The notes beneath the pieces were generated by a model. The model searched no databases. It worked only from the letters and a program-made list of their open reading frames with translations, and was not told where the DNA came from. Shown here piece after piece: positions 9,515 through 17,597 of a stretch of 53,347 nucleotides of DNA. The stretch lies in contig JAUCBJ010002816.1 of NCBI GenBank assembly GCA_032718475.1, positions 1-53,347 of the forward strand. Direction: 5' to 3'. Positions within the stretch are counted from its first letter, which is position 1; each line of letters opens with the position of its first letter. The position numbers and the translations under genes were made by a program. Source of the stretch: Nemertoderma westbladi. Its lineage: Eukaryota > Xenacoelomorpha > Nemertodermatida > Nemertodermatidae.

Positions 9515-11059
9515 CTACAATCGCTGAGCCTCTATAATCGAGTGATAGTGGTCGTCCTTGATTTGACGCTTGTCTTGGACCTCTCCTCCTGGTTCCTTCC
9601 GTGAGCCTTGAGCTCCAACGGTCGTCGTTGTGGGCGCTGCGGTTCGCTGTTCCTCGATCCTTTGAGCGGTCAATGACCCCACTGGTACGTGAGTCAACAG
9701 GAATTCGTTGCGGTATTGAATAGCCGCCATCCTCCAATCTCCTCGCGCGTGCACCACTTTCATAGTTTCCGAAAACAAACCCTTTGTAATACGGTCGCAA
9801 ATAGCAACAAAGTTCCAAGTGTACTTGTTGTCCATATTTAGTTGTCTGAAGTATTCCCGAACGACTATGACTCCAGTGTTCTGTGGAAGATCTTGAGCAG
9901 TTAGGATGAGCTCCTGATATTGTGGTAGCGACTGTAGATATGGTTCGTACGCAACATGTGACGGGTCTACCGCCCAAAGTCCATATCCCGCCTTAAATGG
10001 TAACCAACGCATCTGCGCTTGAATGTGGTAGTCAGCCACACTCTCCCACTTATCTAGCATCTCCCGAAGTAGGTTAGCGCTATGGTTCTGGAAGGAATCG
10101 TCTCGCAGTTGGCATCTCGCGCTACGATGTCCCTTTACTCCACAATATCCACATTGAGAAATGAAAACGGTGCACGTATGAAACGAATGGTCGGTCTCAT
10201 TGCACCAACGGCAGACCTTATGCGCCGCCTCCACTACAGTGTCGCACGATTTTTGATTGTGCCTTGTGCTGCCGCACAACTTGCACCTACGCGCTTGTGG
10301 AAACCAGGCCCTCTCGTATATGAGGTCTCCAATCGGTTTCGCACTTCCTTCTTTCCCAATGTCTAATACGATGTTGTCCTCTCCAGTTAAAGGTTGTCGA
10401 TCCGGAACAAAGTAAACATCCTCGCCCTTGTCCTCTATCTCCAATATTTCCTCCCGCGTTCGTTCAATAGCAAAATAAATAATAAAAATAAAATCGATAG
10501 CAAAATGTGCTATGAAGCCCATACCAGTCTTGGCAGAGTTGGGATACTCCCTATAAATTCCCATGTCTTGTGCCCATAGCAACAATAGCTTGGTGTCGAC
10601 AAACGGTCTCGGCAATCTATCTTCTAAATCAGTCATGGCGTTGAAGTCACTCTCCAAATCACTCTGGACTCCCGATCCCACCTTGACGTAATCTTGGCTA
10701 AGAATCGCCTCTCTAACCTTCTTGGGTAGCATCCTGGTGTCGATACGCTCCGCTCCGTGCATACCTCCTCGCCTGCATACCTCCAAAATCTGTTCCCTAG
10801 GATCCTTCCCCTTCCGATAATGTGTCGTGATTATGGGCTCCGGTCTCTCTCTATCTGCCCTTACGCGCATAAACACATGAGTCACACCATCGGTCGCGCG
10901 AATTTGAATGCACTTACTAGTCAAGCATTCCTGATGAGACCCTCCTTCATTGTCGTAAAACATCACTCTCCAATCTTGTAGTGATTCCTCCATTTTCCTC
11001 CACTGACGCTGAATCTCGTCGGATGGGGTCCACATGATCGATAGCCTTGTGGTCGTCAT
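9515..11059 (-). CDS. BEL 3' accessory gene, main segment: three CCHC zinc knuckles
   Basis: A 514-codon segment with ATG at 11059. It holds three perfect CX2CX4HX4C knuckles: CKLCGSTRHNQKSC (residues 259-272), CRWCNETDHSFHTC (283-296) and CGYCGVKGHRSARC (303-316). Such knuckles bind single-stranded RNA or DNA in retroelement nucleocapsids. Residues of about 179-198 are strongly hydrophobic (FIAHFAIDFIFIIYFAIER) and could be a membrane segment or a buried helix. The C-terminus is Thr/Arg/Lys-rich. The position, downstream of integrase in the same sense, is where some BEL/Pao elements carry env, but no signal peptide, fusion peptide or Cys-rich ectodomain is visible. The frame matches 11537-12403 and differs from the intervening 10947-11585, so the gene is probably one long protein broken by two compensating indels. 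Function unknown; I infer a second nucleic-acid-binding, gag-like product. Confidence 0.7.
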   Translation of the reverse strand: MTTTRLSIMWTPSDEIQRQWRKMEESLQDWRVMFYDNEGGSHQECLTSKCIQIRATDGVTHVFMRVRADRERPEPIITTHYRKGKDPREQILEVCRRGGMHGAERIDTRMLPKKVREAILSQDYVKVGSGVQSDLESDFNAMTDLEDRLPRPFVDTKLLLLWAQDMGIYREYPNSAKTGMGFIAHFAIDFIFIIYFAIERTREEILEIEDKGEDVYFVPDRQPLTGEDNIVLDIGKEGSAKPIGDLIYERAWFPQARRCKLCGSTRHNQKSCDTVVEAAHKVCRWCNETDHSFHTCTVFISQCGYCGVKGHRSARCQLRDDSFQNHSANLLREMLDKWESVADYHIQAQMRWLPFKAGYGLWAVDPSHVAYEPYLQSLPQYQELILTAQDLPQNTGVIVVREYFRQLNMDNKYTWNFVAICDRITKGLFSETMKVVHARGDWRMAAIQYRNEFLLTHVPVGSLTAQRIEEQRTAAPTTTTVGAQGSRKEPGGEVQDKRQIKDDHYHSIIEAQRL

Positions 11060-11585
11060 ATCGGGTGTAAGATCCCTTTCTCCTCAGCCACACCTGGTCT
11101 ACCTCCTCGTCATCTGGGAATGTAACCACCGCGACCCATACCTTGATGTACTTTTCTAACCATCCAAATAACTTGCTCTCTTTTCCCGGAGCTCCAATCT
11201 TATCCAATGTGTCGTAGTCTGTGATCTGCATCGGGACATCACGCAAGAACTTCGCGCATAAAACGTCCCATAGACAGTCGACGTTCCAATGATCCGACAT
11301 CCTCACCATCGGCAAGAATCTAATCGCTTCTCGCGACTCCGGGTGATCTACCAATATCGCAGGTTCGCTACCGTCGGAATAATACACCGGTCGGGGTTGA
11401 GATACGGCCTGTGGAACAAATCCGGTCACTCTCCTCGTCTCCTCTTGATGTCTATCCGCGGTCTTATTATATTCCGCTATCCGCGCTTCGAATAATTGTT
11501 TCGCCTTCGCCGCTCGCTCCTCCTGCCGCAACGCGTCTATGTCGTCCTGATGCTCAGGCGTGAGTGTTCTCGCTCGATGAGGCAA
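10947..11585 (-). pseudogene. BEL 3' accessory gene, middle segment (shifted frame)
   Basis: An open minus-strand frame of 212 codons beginning without ATG (TTG at 11585; the frame is open further upstream). It reads a charged helix (HQDDIDALRQEERAAKAKQL) and a likely globular part (DHWNVDCLWDVLCAKFLRDV, KLFGWLEKYIKVWVAVVTFP). It overlaps the 5' segment by about 50 bp and the zinc-knuckle segment by about 110 bp, each in another frame. The coherent part appears to run from about 11590 to about 11070. The last 30 residues look like out-of-frame shadow. No known domain is recognised. Confidence 0.45.
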
Positions 11586-12403
11586 AGTAATGTAGTCCAG
11601 GGACTCGAGAGCTCCAAACCCGCAGGTTTGGTACCCGAGTCCCGTGCCGCTTCGCGCCGCGCCTCTAGGTCCTTGTAGGCTCGGTACAGCGAAATGGCCG
11701 CTGCTGTCTCTATCAAACTGGGTGTCGAACAGGGTTTAATCTCCGTATACGGATCTAAAGTCGTAACGGTCGGCGTAATGGGTCTTGGAGGTCGCTTTCC
11801 GCTGAAGTCGATACTGATCATCGGGTTGCTCATTGGGTAACCTCCCTCGTTATATCTAAGGAACTGATGAGCTTGGCATCGCGTTAATATCGGTTCGGGA
11901 TGTTGCTCGTCCAATCGGTCGGGAATCGCCACGTCTTGTTTGTTCATGCATTCACCACATTTGTAGAACAACTTGTATACACTGAAGACCTTCGACGTCT
12001 CTTGATCCTCGCTGCGAGTCCTCCGATACAGATGCATTCCGTCGAACTGATCTCGGACTGCAGGTAGCGGCTCTTCGTGTCGTAAATACATATTCATGTG
12101 GTACAGCCGCGCAATCTCCTCATCCGGGTCTGCGCTAATGTTGCACACGTCTAACGCGAAATCGTAGGGATACCGAGTGCGATACTCTTTCCGCAAAACT
12201 TCCATATGGTCCCCCAACGCTCTCATTCTTTCCCTCCTTAATTCTTTATCATAAGCGGGTTTATATTTCCCATTTAGCTCCATCACCGACCTCCCGTGGT
12301 AGTAAACATTCGAATCCTTACATCCCGGTCGGGCAAATGGCAGCTCCGCCTCCTCTCTGGCAGTAAATCCTCTCCGCGGTTGCGCTCTAATTTCCTTCTC
12401 CAT
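11537..12403 (-). pseudogene. BEL 3' accessory gene, 5' segment
   Basis: A minus-strand frame starting at ATG 12403 (MEKEIRAQPRRGFTAREEAE). It is about 288 codons, with an upstream in-frame TAG near the 12430-12470 region. Content: a basic N-terminus, helical charged segments, and a Cys pair (YKCGECMNKQD) followed by LTRCQAHQFLRYNEGGYPM, which could be a small metal site. No family is recognised. The frame ends at 11537, but coding sense appears to move to the next frame at about 11590. It sits 700 bp downstream of the integrase stop, so expression would need a spliced or subgenomic message. No splice site is assigned. Confidence 0.5.
11614..11631. repeat. Dispersed near-palindrome, copy 2
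   Basis: CCAAACCCGCAGGTTTGG, a near-perfect 18-bp inverted repeat. On the minus strand CCAAACC and GGTTTGG can pair around TGCG. It lies inside the 3' accessory gene, close to the inferred first frameshift. Confidence 0.75.
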
Positions 12404-13099
12404 TATGCGCCGCGTATATACATATATATATCCCAATAAGGTTCTGTTACGTAACTAATTACACTGTGGGTAAATCAGTTAGATGTCGCCGAAGGACAGA
12501 CCTCTTGAGCCCCCCCCCCCCCCCCCCCCCCCGCCTTACAGCAGTTCAGGTTCGACTCTCTAGATCCCGTCTCATTCCTAACTATCCTCTAACATATTCC
12601 CATGCATAGCGCAAAAACTTCGGAGATAAACTGGCCGTGACCAACTCACTTTTTGATGCCCAAACTACTCCCATTACTTGTACTAAACTACAGTAGTTAG
12701 AAAGGACCATAATCTCAATGCTCGACTATACCAAACCCACAGGTTTGATAATCGAACATCACACTTCACTGCAAACTACTAAGTGGGGTCCGTGTACGCC
12801 CTGATGCTACTAACCTTTAGCACCTTAGTTGTACTGCTGGCACCAATCTGTGGCAGTTGCTAAACTCAATTTACACTCCTACGTAATATAGCCGTCACCA
12901 TGGTTTCTAAATGCTATTTTCCTGGCTTCACGACTTTTCAAATTACTGTATATCTATAGACGAATTCTAAAACGTGTCTATACACAGCGTCTGGAATTGT
13001 CTTGTGTTCACTTCTAATTTTTAAAATTTTTTAATTTTCCAAAATTTTGAAAATAAAATTTTATTTGGGGAATGCATACGAAGTGAGTTGCGTCCAACA
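12404..13099 (-). other. Spacer between integrase and 3' accessory gene
   Basis: No coding sequence is seen. It holds a C-run at about 12510-12532, one copy of the dispersed near-palindrome at 12731, and an A/T-rich block at 13018-13066 made of AAAATTTT-like words. If the 3' gene is expressed from its own or a spliced message, the controlling signals would be expected here. Confidence 0.5.
12731..12748. repeat. Dispersed near-palindrome, copy 3
   Basis: CCAAACCCACAGGTTTGA. It is one of six related sites in the internal region of the BEL element and the only clear one outside coding sequence. Confidence 0.75.
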
Positions 13100-14458
13100 C
13101 TAATTTTTGTTAGAGGCAGGAGACAAATTATAATCTCCTGTCTCGATGCGTGTCTCCTCTAATAACACGATATCTTGGACCGGTCGGTCCAAGGTGTGTA
13201 AACCATTAGTTTTACACTTCTTTGGGTGCGGACACTTGCACCTAATTTTCACAGTGACTGTGCGCACTATGTTTTGCACGTCTGGGTGTGTGTGCAAGAT
13301 GACACCGGTTTCCCAATACTTTCTCTTGACAATCGGTTCGGTTATCAATACGTAATCTCCCCTTTGGAGACTCTGAACCGTTTTGTACCACTTTGTTCTG
13401 GTGGATATGGTGGGAAGATAGTATTCCCGCCAATATTCCCAGAATGTGTACGCTACGAATTGTGTCATTTTCCAGCTCTTACGACTATATAGGTCGGCAC
13501 TAATGGGATCTGATGTCGGCACAAGAAATGCTGGACTCTGCATTAGCAAATGATTCGGCGTTAATGCAACACCGTCTGGCAACATAGCTATCGGCCTCGA
13601 GTTTAGTGTATGCTCGATTTCGATGAAAGCTGTGACCAGTTCGTCATCGGTAAGTTGTATATTTACAGGCAACGTTTTGGCAATGGCCTGTTTTACAGAG
13701 CGAACTAAACGCTCCCAACTTCCTCCTCTCCAAGGACTTTCTGGAGTATTAAATCTCCATTCTATTCTTTGCGGCAAAAGTGCTGCAGAAATTTCCTTAT
13801 TCCGTGCCGCTTTGTGAGCCGCGTTTAACTCGCTGTTCCCTCCGACAAAGTTTGTACCCTTATCGGAGTAGAACGCCTTTACTAGTCCTCTTCTGGCCAT
13901 AAATCTCTTTAAGGCCAGGAGCAGAGATTTGGTCGACATGTCTGCCACACGCTCAATGTGTATGGCTCTACTAGCCATACATGTCAGTAGCAGGCCCCAT
14001 CGTTTGTGGGTCAGCCGTCCACTCTTTGCCTCAATCGGACCAAAACAATCCACCCCTGTGTTCGTAAAGGGTGGGTCATATGCCTGCACTCTCGCTTCCG
14101 GGAGTTCAGCCATCTCCTGTTCCAATACTCTGGCGTTCACCCTCTTGCAAACCAGACAGGCGTCATACATAGTGCCTACTGCCCTGCTTGGCTGCAATAG
14201 AATGAATCGCTGTCTCGCTGCCGACAAACAGTGTAACTTTCCCGCATGATGCAACCTCTTGTGTATATCCCATAGAATCGCTCTTTGCAATTCTATTGGG
14301 TGACTAGGGATTATCACTGGGAACCTAAACTGTGAGTTTATGTCGACAGTCTGGATTTTCGATCTATGACAAATTAAACCCTTATGGATTAATGGACTAA
14401 ATTTAATAGAGAACTGGTCGTTGAGCCGATAATAGATGGAATTCTTTTGGGAAGGCAC
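13100..14458 (-). CDS. BEL integrase region of pol
   Basis: A 452-codon minus-strand frame whose nominal start is GTG; the true coding sequence comes from upstream in another frame. The HHCC zinc-binding domain is at residues of about 66-104 (DIHKRLHHAG, then CLVCKR). The RNase H-fold core carries the full DDE triad: D137 in TGVDCFGPIE, D199 in FYSDKGTNFVGG, and E249 in SPWRGGSWERLV. The spacing and GGSWE motif are typical of BEL/Pao. The C-terminal part (QSLQRGDYVLITEP to KYWETGVI) is the usual DNA-binding barrel of this family, followed by a 60-residue Cys/Lys-rich tail ending at 13100. It integrates the element's cDNA. The catalytic residues are intact, but the segment is cut off from RT by frameshifts. 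Confidence 0.92.
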   Translation of the reverse strand: MPSQKNSIYYRLNDQFSIKFSPLIHKGLICHRSKIQTVDINSQFRFPVIIPSHPIELQRAILWDIHKRLHHAGKLHCLSAARQRFILLQPSRAVGTMYDACLVCKRVNARVLEQEMAELPEARVQAYDPPFTNTGVDCFGPIEAKSGRLTHKRWGLLLTCMASRAIHIERVADMSTKSLLLALKRFMARRGLVKAFYSDKGTNFVGGNSELNAAHKAARNKEISAALLPQRIEWRFNTPESPWRGGSWERLVRSVKQAIAKTLPVNIQLTDDELVTAFIEIEHTLNSRPIAMLPDGVALTPNHLLMQSPAFLVPTSDPISADLYSRKSWKMTQFVAYTFWEYWREYYLPTISTRTKWYKTVQSLQRGDYVLITEPIVKRKYWETGVILHTHPDVQNIVRTVTVKIRCKCPHPKKCKTNGLHTLDRPVQDIVLLEETRIETGDYNLSPASNKN

Positions 14459-14736
14459 ACATTTGATAATGCTTCAAATGCTTTAATTCCGCTTGATCAA
14501 TTTCATCCTCTGTCAGAGGTTGTTTCGCTCTGAATTCGCTCACTATTAGTGCTCATTTGTTCTCCCAAATGTTTCGAATGTTTTATACAAAGGTACGAAA
14601 TGTATCGGCTTAACCACGCAGTTCTTTTACAAATTGTCAGCCAAGAGGCAGACGAATTTAGTAATTTGTCATAAATACTACATGGCTCTAATGCCAGCGA
14701 CGGTTGTCCGCTAATTAATGGAAGTTTCGAATCCAA
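14459..14736 (-). pseudogene. pol linker between RNase H and integrase, two frame changes
   Basis: Reading 14736-14503 in a third frame gives sequence typical of the BEL pol linker (DSKLPLISGQPSLALEP, then SSASWLTICKRTAWLSRYIS). The next stretch (QPLTEDEIDQAELKHLKHYQ), the usual segment before integrase, is back in the RT frame, and the integrase is in yet another. So three one-base frame changes fall between about 14730 and 14465. All are one-copy breaks: either indel mutations or uncorrected assembly errors. The coding order is otherwise normal. Confidence 0.7.
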
Positions 14737-17597
14737 ACCAAAGGCTCCATTTTGTCGGTCATTTTCATTCCATCACTTACCAATTGTGACTCTGGTTTAG
14801 TCTGTAAGGGTGGTTTTATGTCATAACTTACCCTTCCGGACCTAGTACTCACGTAAGTCTGTTGGTCTGACAGGTCTCTAGGCCGCTCCAATGACTCTTC
14901 AGGCCGCTCCAATGACTCTTCAGGCCGCTCCAATGACTTGAGTTTGGCTTTAGACTTTGACTTAGAGACTTTCTCCACCTTGACTTCTGCATCTTCAGGC
15001 ATCGGATTGGTCACTATCTTTAGTCGCTCTGGCCAATGTTCCTGTGTCCTCGTTAGAAAATCAGGCCCATGCAACCAAAACTCCTGCGACTCTTCCTGAC
15101 AGAATTCCGCCGGCATTGCACCTCTCGAAGTTATGTCGGCCGGGTTCAACACTCCCGGACAATGTCTCCATTGTTCCTTCGTCGAAAAGTCAACGATCTG
15201 AGCGCCTCTGTTGGCCACAAATGTCTTTAGTGCAATATTGTCGGCCGCAATGTATACTAACACTAAGGATGCGTCCGTCCAATAGAATAAGGTCAATGTC
15301 GTGTCTAACTCCTCTGTTATCTGCCTACTTACCTCGACTGAAACTACAGCCGCCTGTAACTCTGCACGAGGGACAGTCATGTATTTGACCGGCATTGTCT
15401 TTGATCTAGAAGTCACAAAAGCCGTCTCAAATTTATCCTGACTTACCTCTCGGCGAAGGTAGGCTACCATACCAAAGCCGGTGTCACTTGCGTCACTAAA
15501 TAAATGGAGTTCGAGATCAGCTGGGAATACCAGCTGATTCGGAAAGTAGGAGCGGGGTACATCTATGTTTTTCAATAGATGCAACTCGGCTTCCCACTCT
15601 CTCCACTGCTTTGTATGTATAGGAGATATTGGTTCGTCCCACTCTAGGTCGGACAACCAAATTTTCCTCATGCACGCTCGTGCCTGTAATATTACTGGAC
15701 TGATAAAGTTCATCGGGTCAAATAGTCTACTTAATGTCGATAAGCAAATTCTCTTAGTCAAAACTTTATCTGGGCTACTGGGCTCAAATCTAACTCTTAC
15801 CTGGAATTTATCCGTGTTCGGATTCCAAGCGAGTCCCAGTACTCGCGCCATGGGGATGGGTTCTACCCCCAATTCTATGTCTCCGCTCCCGCGATCCTTT
15901 ACCGGGAACGACTCTAATAGGGCCTCCGAGTTCGTAGTGAACTTGGTCAGAGGAAATCCCCCTGTAGCCAAGCACTCTTGCAGGCCGTGAGCCACTTCTA
16001 TGGCTTGTTCTGCCGCGTCCTTGGACACCAATCCGTCGTCCATATAGAAGTTTCTCAAGATGGACTCGATTACTTCTACTGGATACTTACCAATCTGGGC
16101 TGTTGCCGTTTTCTTTAGAACAAACAGCGTGCCGTTTGGACTATCGCGGGCGCCAAATATCCTAACGTACATTTGGTATGTAACCACTGGGCCGGATATG
16201 TCTTCATTCTCGTACCAGAGAAATCGAAGGCTATCCTGGTCTGCCTTACAGGCTCTTACCTGGTGGAACATCGCCTCGATGTCACAAGTAAACACGAATC
16301 GCCGCTGTCTAAAACGCAACAGTATTCCTATCAAATAATTATTCAGGTTGGGACCATCCATCAACTCTGAATTCAGGGACATACCTCTATAGACTGCTGC
16401 GCAGTCGTTGACTACTCGGACTTTGTCAGGCTTGTCAGGGTGAGTCACATAGTGGTGTGGGAGGTAATAAGTCTGGTCTGTCACTAAGACAGGGTCCTCT
16501 ACCTTCCCAGCAAATCCCTTGGCGAAATAGTTGTTGATCTGGGCGCAATACTTCTCCCTAATGTCCGGATTCTTTAGCAACCGAGCCCTTACTCCGTTCA
16601 ATCTTTTTAAGGCTAAGCTGTAGTTGTTCTCCAACTTAGGAGGTTGTCGACGCCACAACATTCCAACTTCAAAATGTCCAGTCGGTAGCAAACGTATGGT
16701 GTCTTCCATCATCTCCAGCGACCGTTTCTCATCAGTGGACATGGCTAGGTCATATCCACCGGGTTCCATTGCGTCCCTATCCAGCCATTCGACGGTTCTA
16801 GCTCCTGTCTCGAGGTCCTGGCGTATCAATTCCTTCTGTAGCTCCTCCTCACTGTATTGGAAAATGTCGAGGTCGCGATATTTAGCCACCTGACCCTCCA
16901 CTATGTCGGTATAAGTCAAAACGTTACTCAGATAAGTAGCGTGGGCCGCTGAACCAGACCCACGGGTCTGATAACAGTAGTCCTTGGGTTCACTATCTGT
17001 CCGGTCGTTGTGAAGTGGTTCCGACAACCTAACATTATCGGGAATCAACTCCTCGTCTGACTCGCTAAAGTCACTATAGTGGTCAATACAGGTTCTCCTA
17101 AACTCGTCTATGTCTGGTAGTTCTACTAACGGTGGTTGAGTTATAGGCTGTAATTCGTCGTATCTGTCTATTGGCTTGTCGCCACCTGTAAACTCATAAG
17201 ACATGGGTACTCTTGTATACCAACCTAGTATAGTCCTATGGGCATGTGGTCCATTGACATGCGGCTCAGCTGGTCTCGTTTCCCATATTTGGTGTGCGAT
17301 CAGCTGTTCTGCACCAATCAACATAGAAACATTCCTATAACCTACCTGGTGTCTCGGTATCCTGAGCTTGTCAAAATACTCCTGTGCTATGGGACTCATC
17401 GGCGGCACCTTACCTAACTGCCTGCCGAATCCCTTCATAGCTAGACACTTAAATCCGTCCAATGGCAAAGGTCTTCGTTCTTGTCGAGTGTGTTGGTCTC
17501 TCGGAAGTAGGGAGTCTAGTTCTACCGAAATTCTGTGTCCCTTGAGGTCTCCTACTCCATGCATAGACTTCAACTCTATTTGGATTTCCTCGGCGTC
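14715..17597 (-). CDS. BEL protease end, reverse transcriptase and RNase H
   Basis: This frame is open from the UAG at 17598-17600 (same frame as gag-protease) to 14715. There is no ATG at the start, so it is read by suppression of that UAG or is cut off by it. Numbering from the TTG at 17573: the PR-RT linker contains YRNVSMLIGAEQ (79-90) and HRTILGWY (112-119). RT has motif A FTCDIEAMFHQVR (D431), motif B FGARDSPNG (473-481) and motif C NFYMDDGLV (YMDD 510-513). RNase H has SDAS (D694), VPRAELQAA (E738) and YWTDAS (D767), then CPGVLNPADI. An unusual Lys/Ser- and Glu-rich insert follows at about 870-905, with a seven-residue repeat (SLERPEE, three times; 24-bp DNA repeats at 14880-14938). 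RT copies element RNA into DNA and RNase H removes the template. Confidence 0.93.
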   Translation of the reverse strand, partial: DAEEIQIELKSMHGVGDLKGHRISVELDSLLPRDQHTRQERRPLPLDGFKCLAMKGFGRQLGKVPPMSPIAQEYFDKLRIPRHQVGYRNVSMLIGAEQLIAHQIWETRPAEPHVNGPHAHRTILGWYTRVPMSYEFTGGDKPIDRYDELQPITQPPLVELPDIDEFRRTCIDHYSDFSESDEELIPDNVRLSEPLHNDRTDSEPKDYCYQTRGSGSAAHATYLSNVLTYTDIVEGQVAKYRDLDIFQYSEEELQKELIRQDLETGARTVEWLDRDAMEPGGYDLAMSTDEKRSLEMMEDTIRLLPTGHFEVGMLWRRQPPKLENNYSLALKRLNGVRARLLKNPDIREKYCAQINNYFAKGFAGKVEDPVLVTDQTYYLPHHYVTHPDKPDKVRVVNDCAAVYRGMSLNSELMDGPNLNNYLIGILLRFRQRRFVFTCDIEAMFHQVRACKADQDSLRFLWYENEDISGPVVTYQMYVRIFGARDSPNGTLFVLKKTATAQIGKYPVEVIESILRNFYMDDGLVSKDAAEQAIEVAHGLQECLATGGFPLTKFTTNSEALLESFPVKDRGSGDIELGVEPIPMARVLGLAWNPNTDKFQVRVRFEPSSPDKVLTKRICLSTLSRLFDPMNFISPVILQARACMRKIWLSDLEWDEPISPIHTKQWREWEAELHLLKNIDVPRSYFPNQLVFPADLELHLFSDASDTGFGMVAYLRREVSQDKFETAFVTSRSKTMPVKYMTVPRAELQAAVVSVEVSRQITEELDTTLTLFYWTDASLVLVYIAADNIALKTFVANRGAQIVDFSTKEQWRHCPGVLNPADITSRGAMPAEFCQEESQEFWLHGPDFLTRTQEHWPERLKIVTNPMPEDAEVKVEKVSKSKSKAKLKSLERPEESLERPEESLERPRDLSDQQTYVSTRSGRVSYDIKPPLQTKPESQLVSDGMKMTDKMEPLVWIRNFH
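16954..16971. repeat. Dispersed near-palindrome, copy 4
   Basis: CCAGACCCACGGGTCTGA, inside pol upstream of RT. The inverted repeat is preserved although the arm sequence differs from copies 2 and 3 (paired changes AAA/TTT to AGA/TCT). Confidence 0.7.

Noticed and set aside
9515-12403. Envelope gene interpretation of the 3' BEL region
   Set aside because: No signal peptide, no fusion or transmembrane layout typical of env, and three zinc knuckles that point to a nucleic-acid-binding role instead.
13174-13193. Inverted repeat CTTGGACCGGTCGGTCCAAG in the integrase tail
   Set aside because: It does not share sequence with the six-copy palindrome family and occurs once, so it could be chance.
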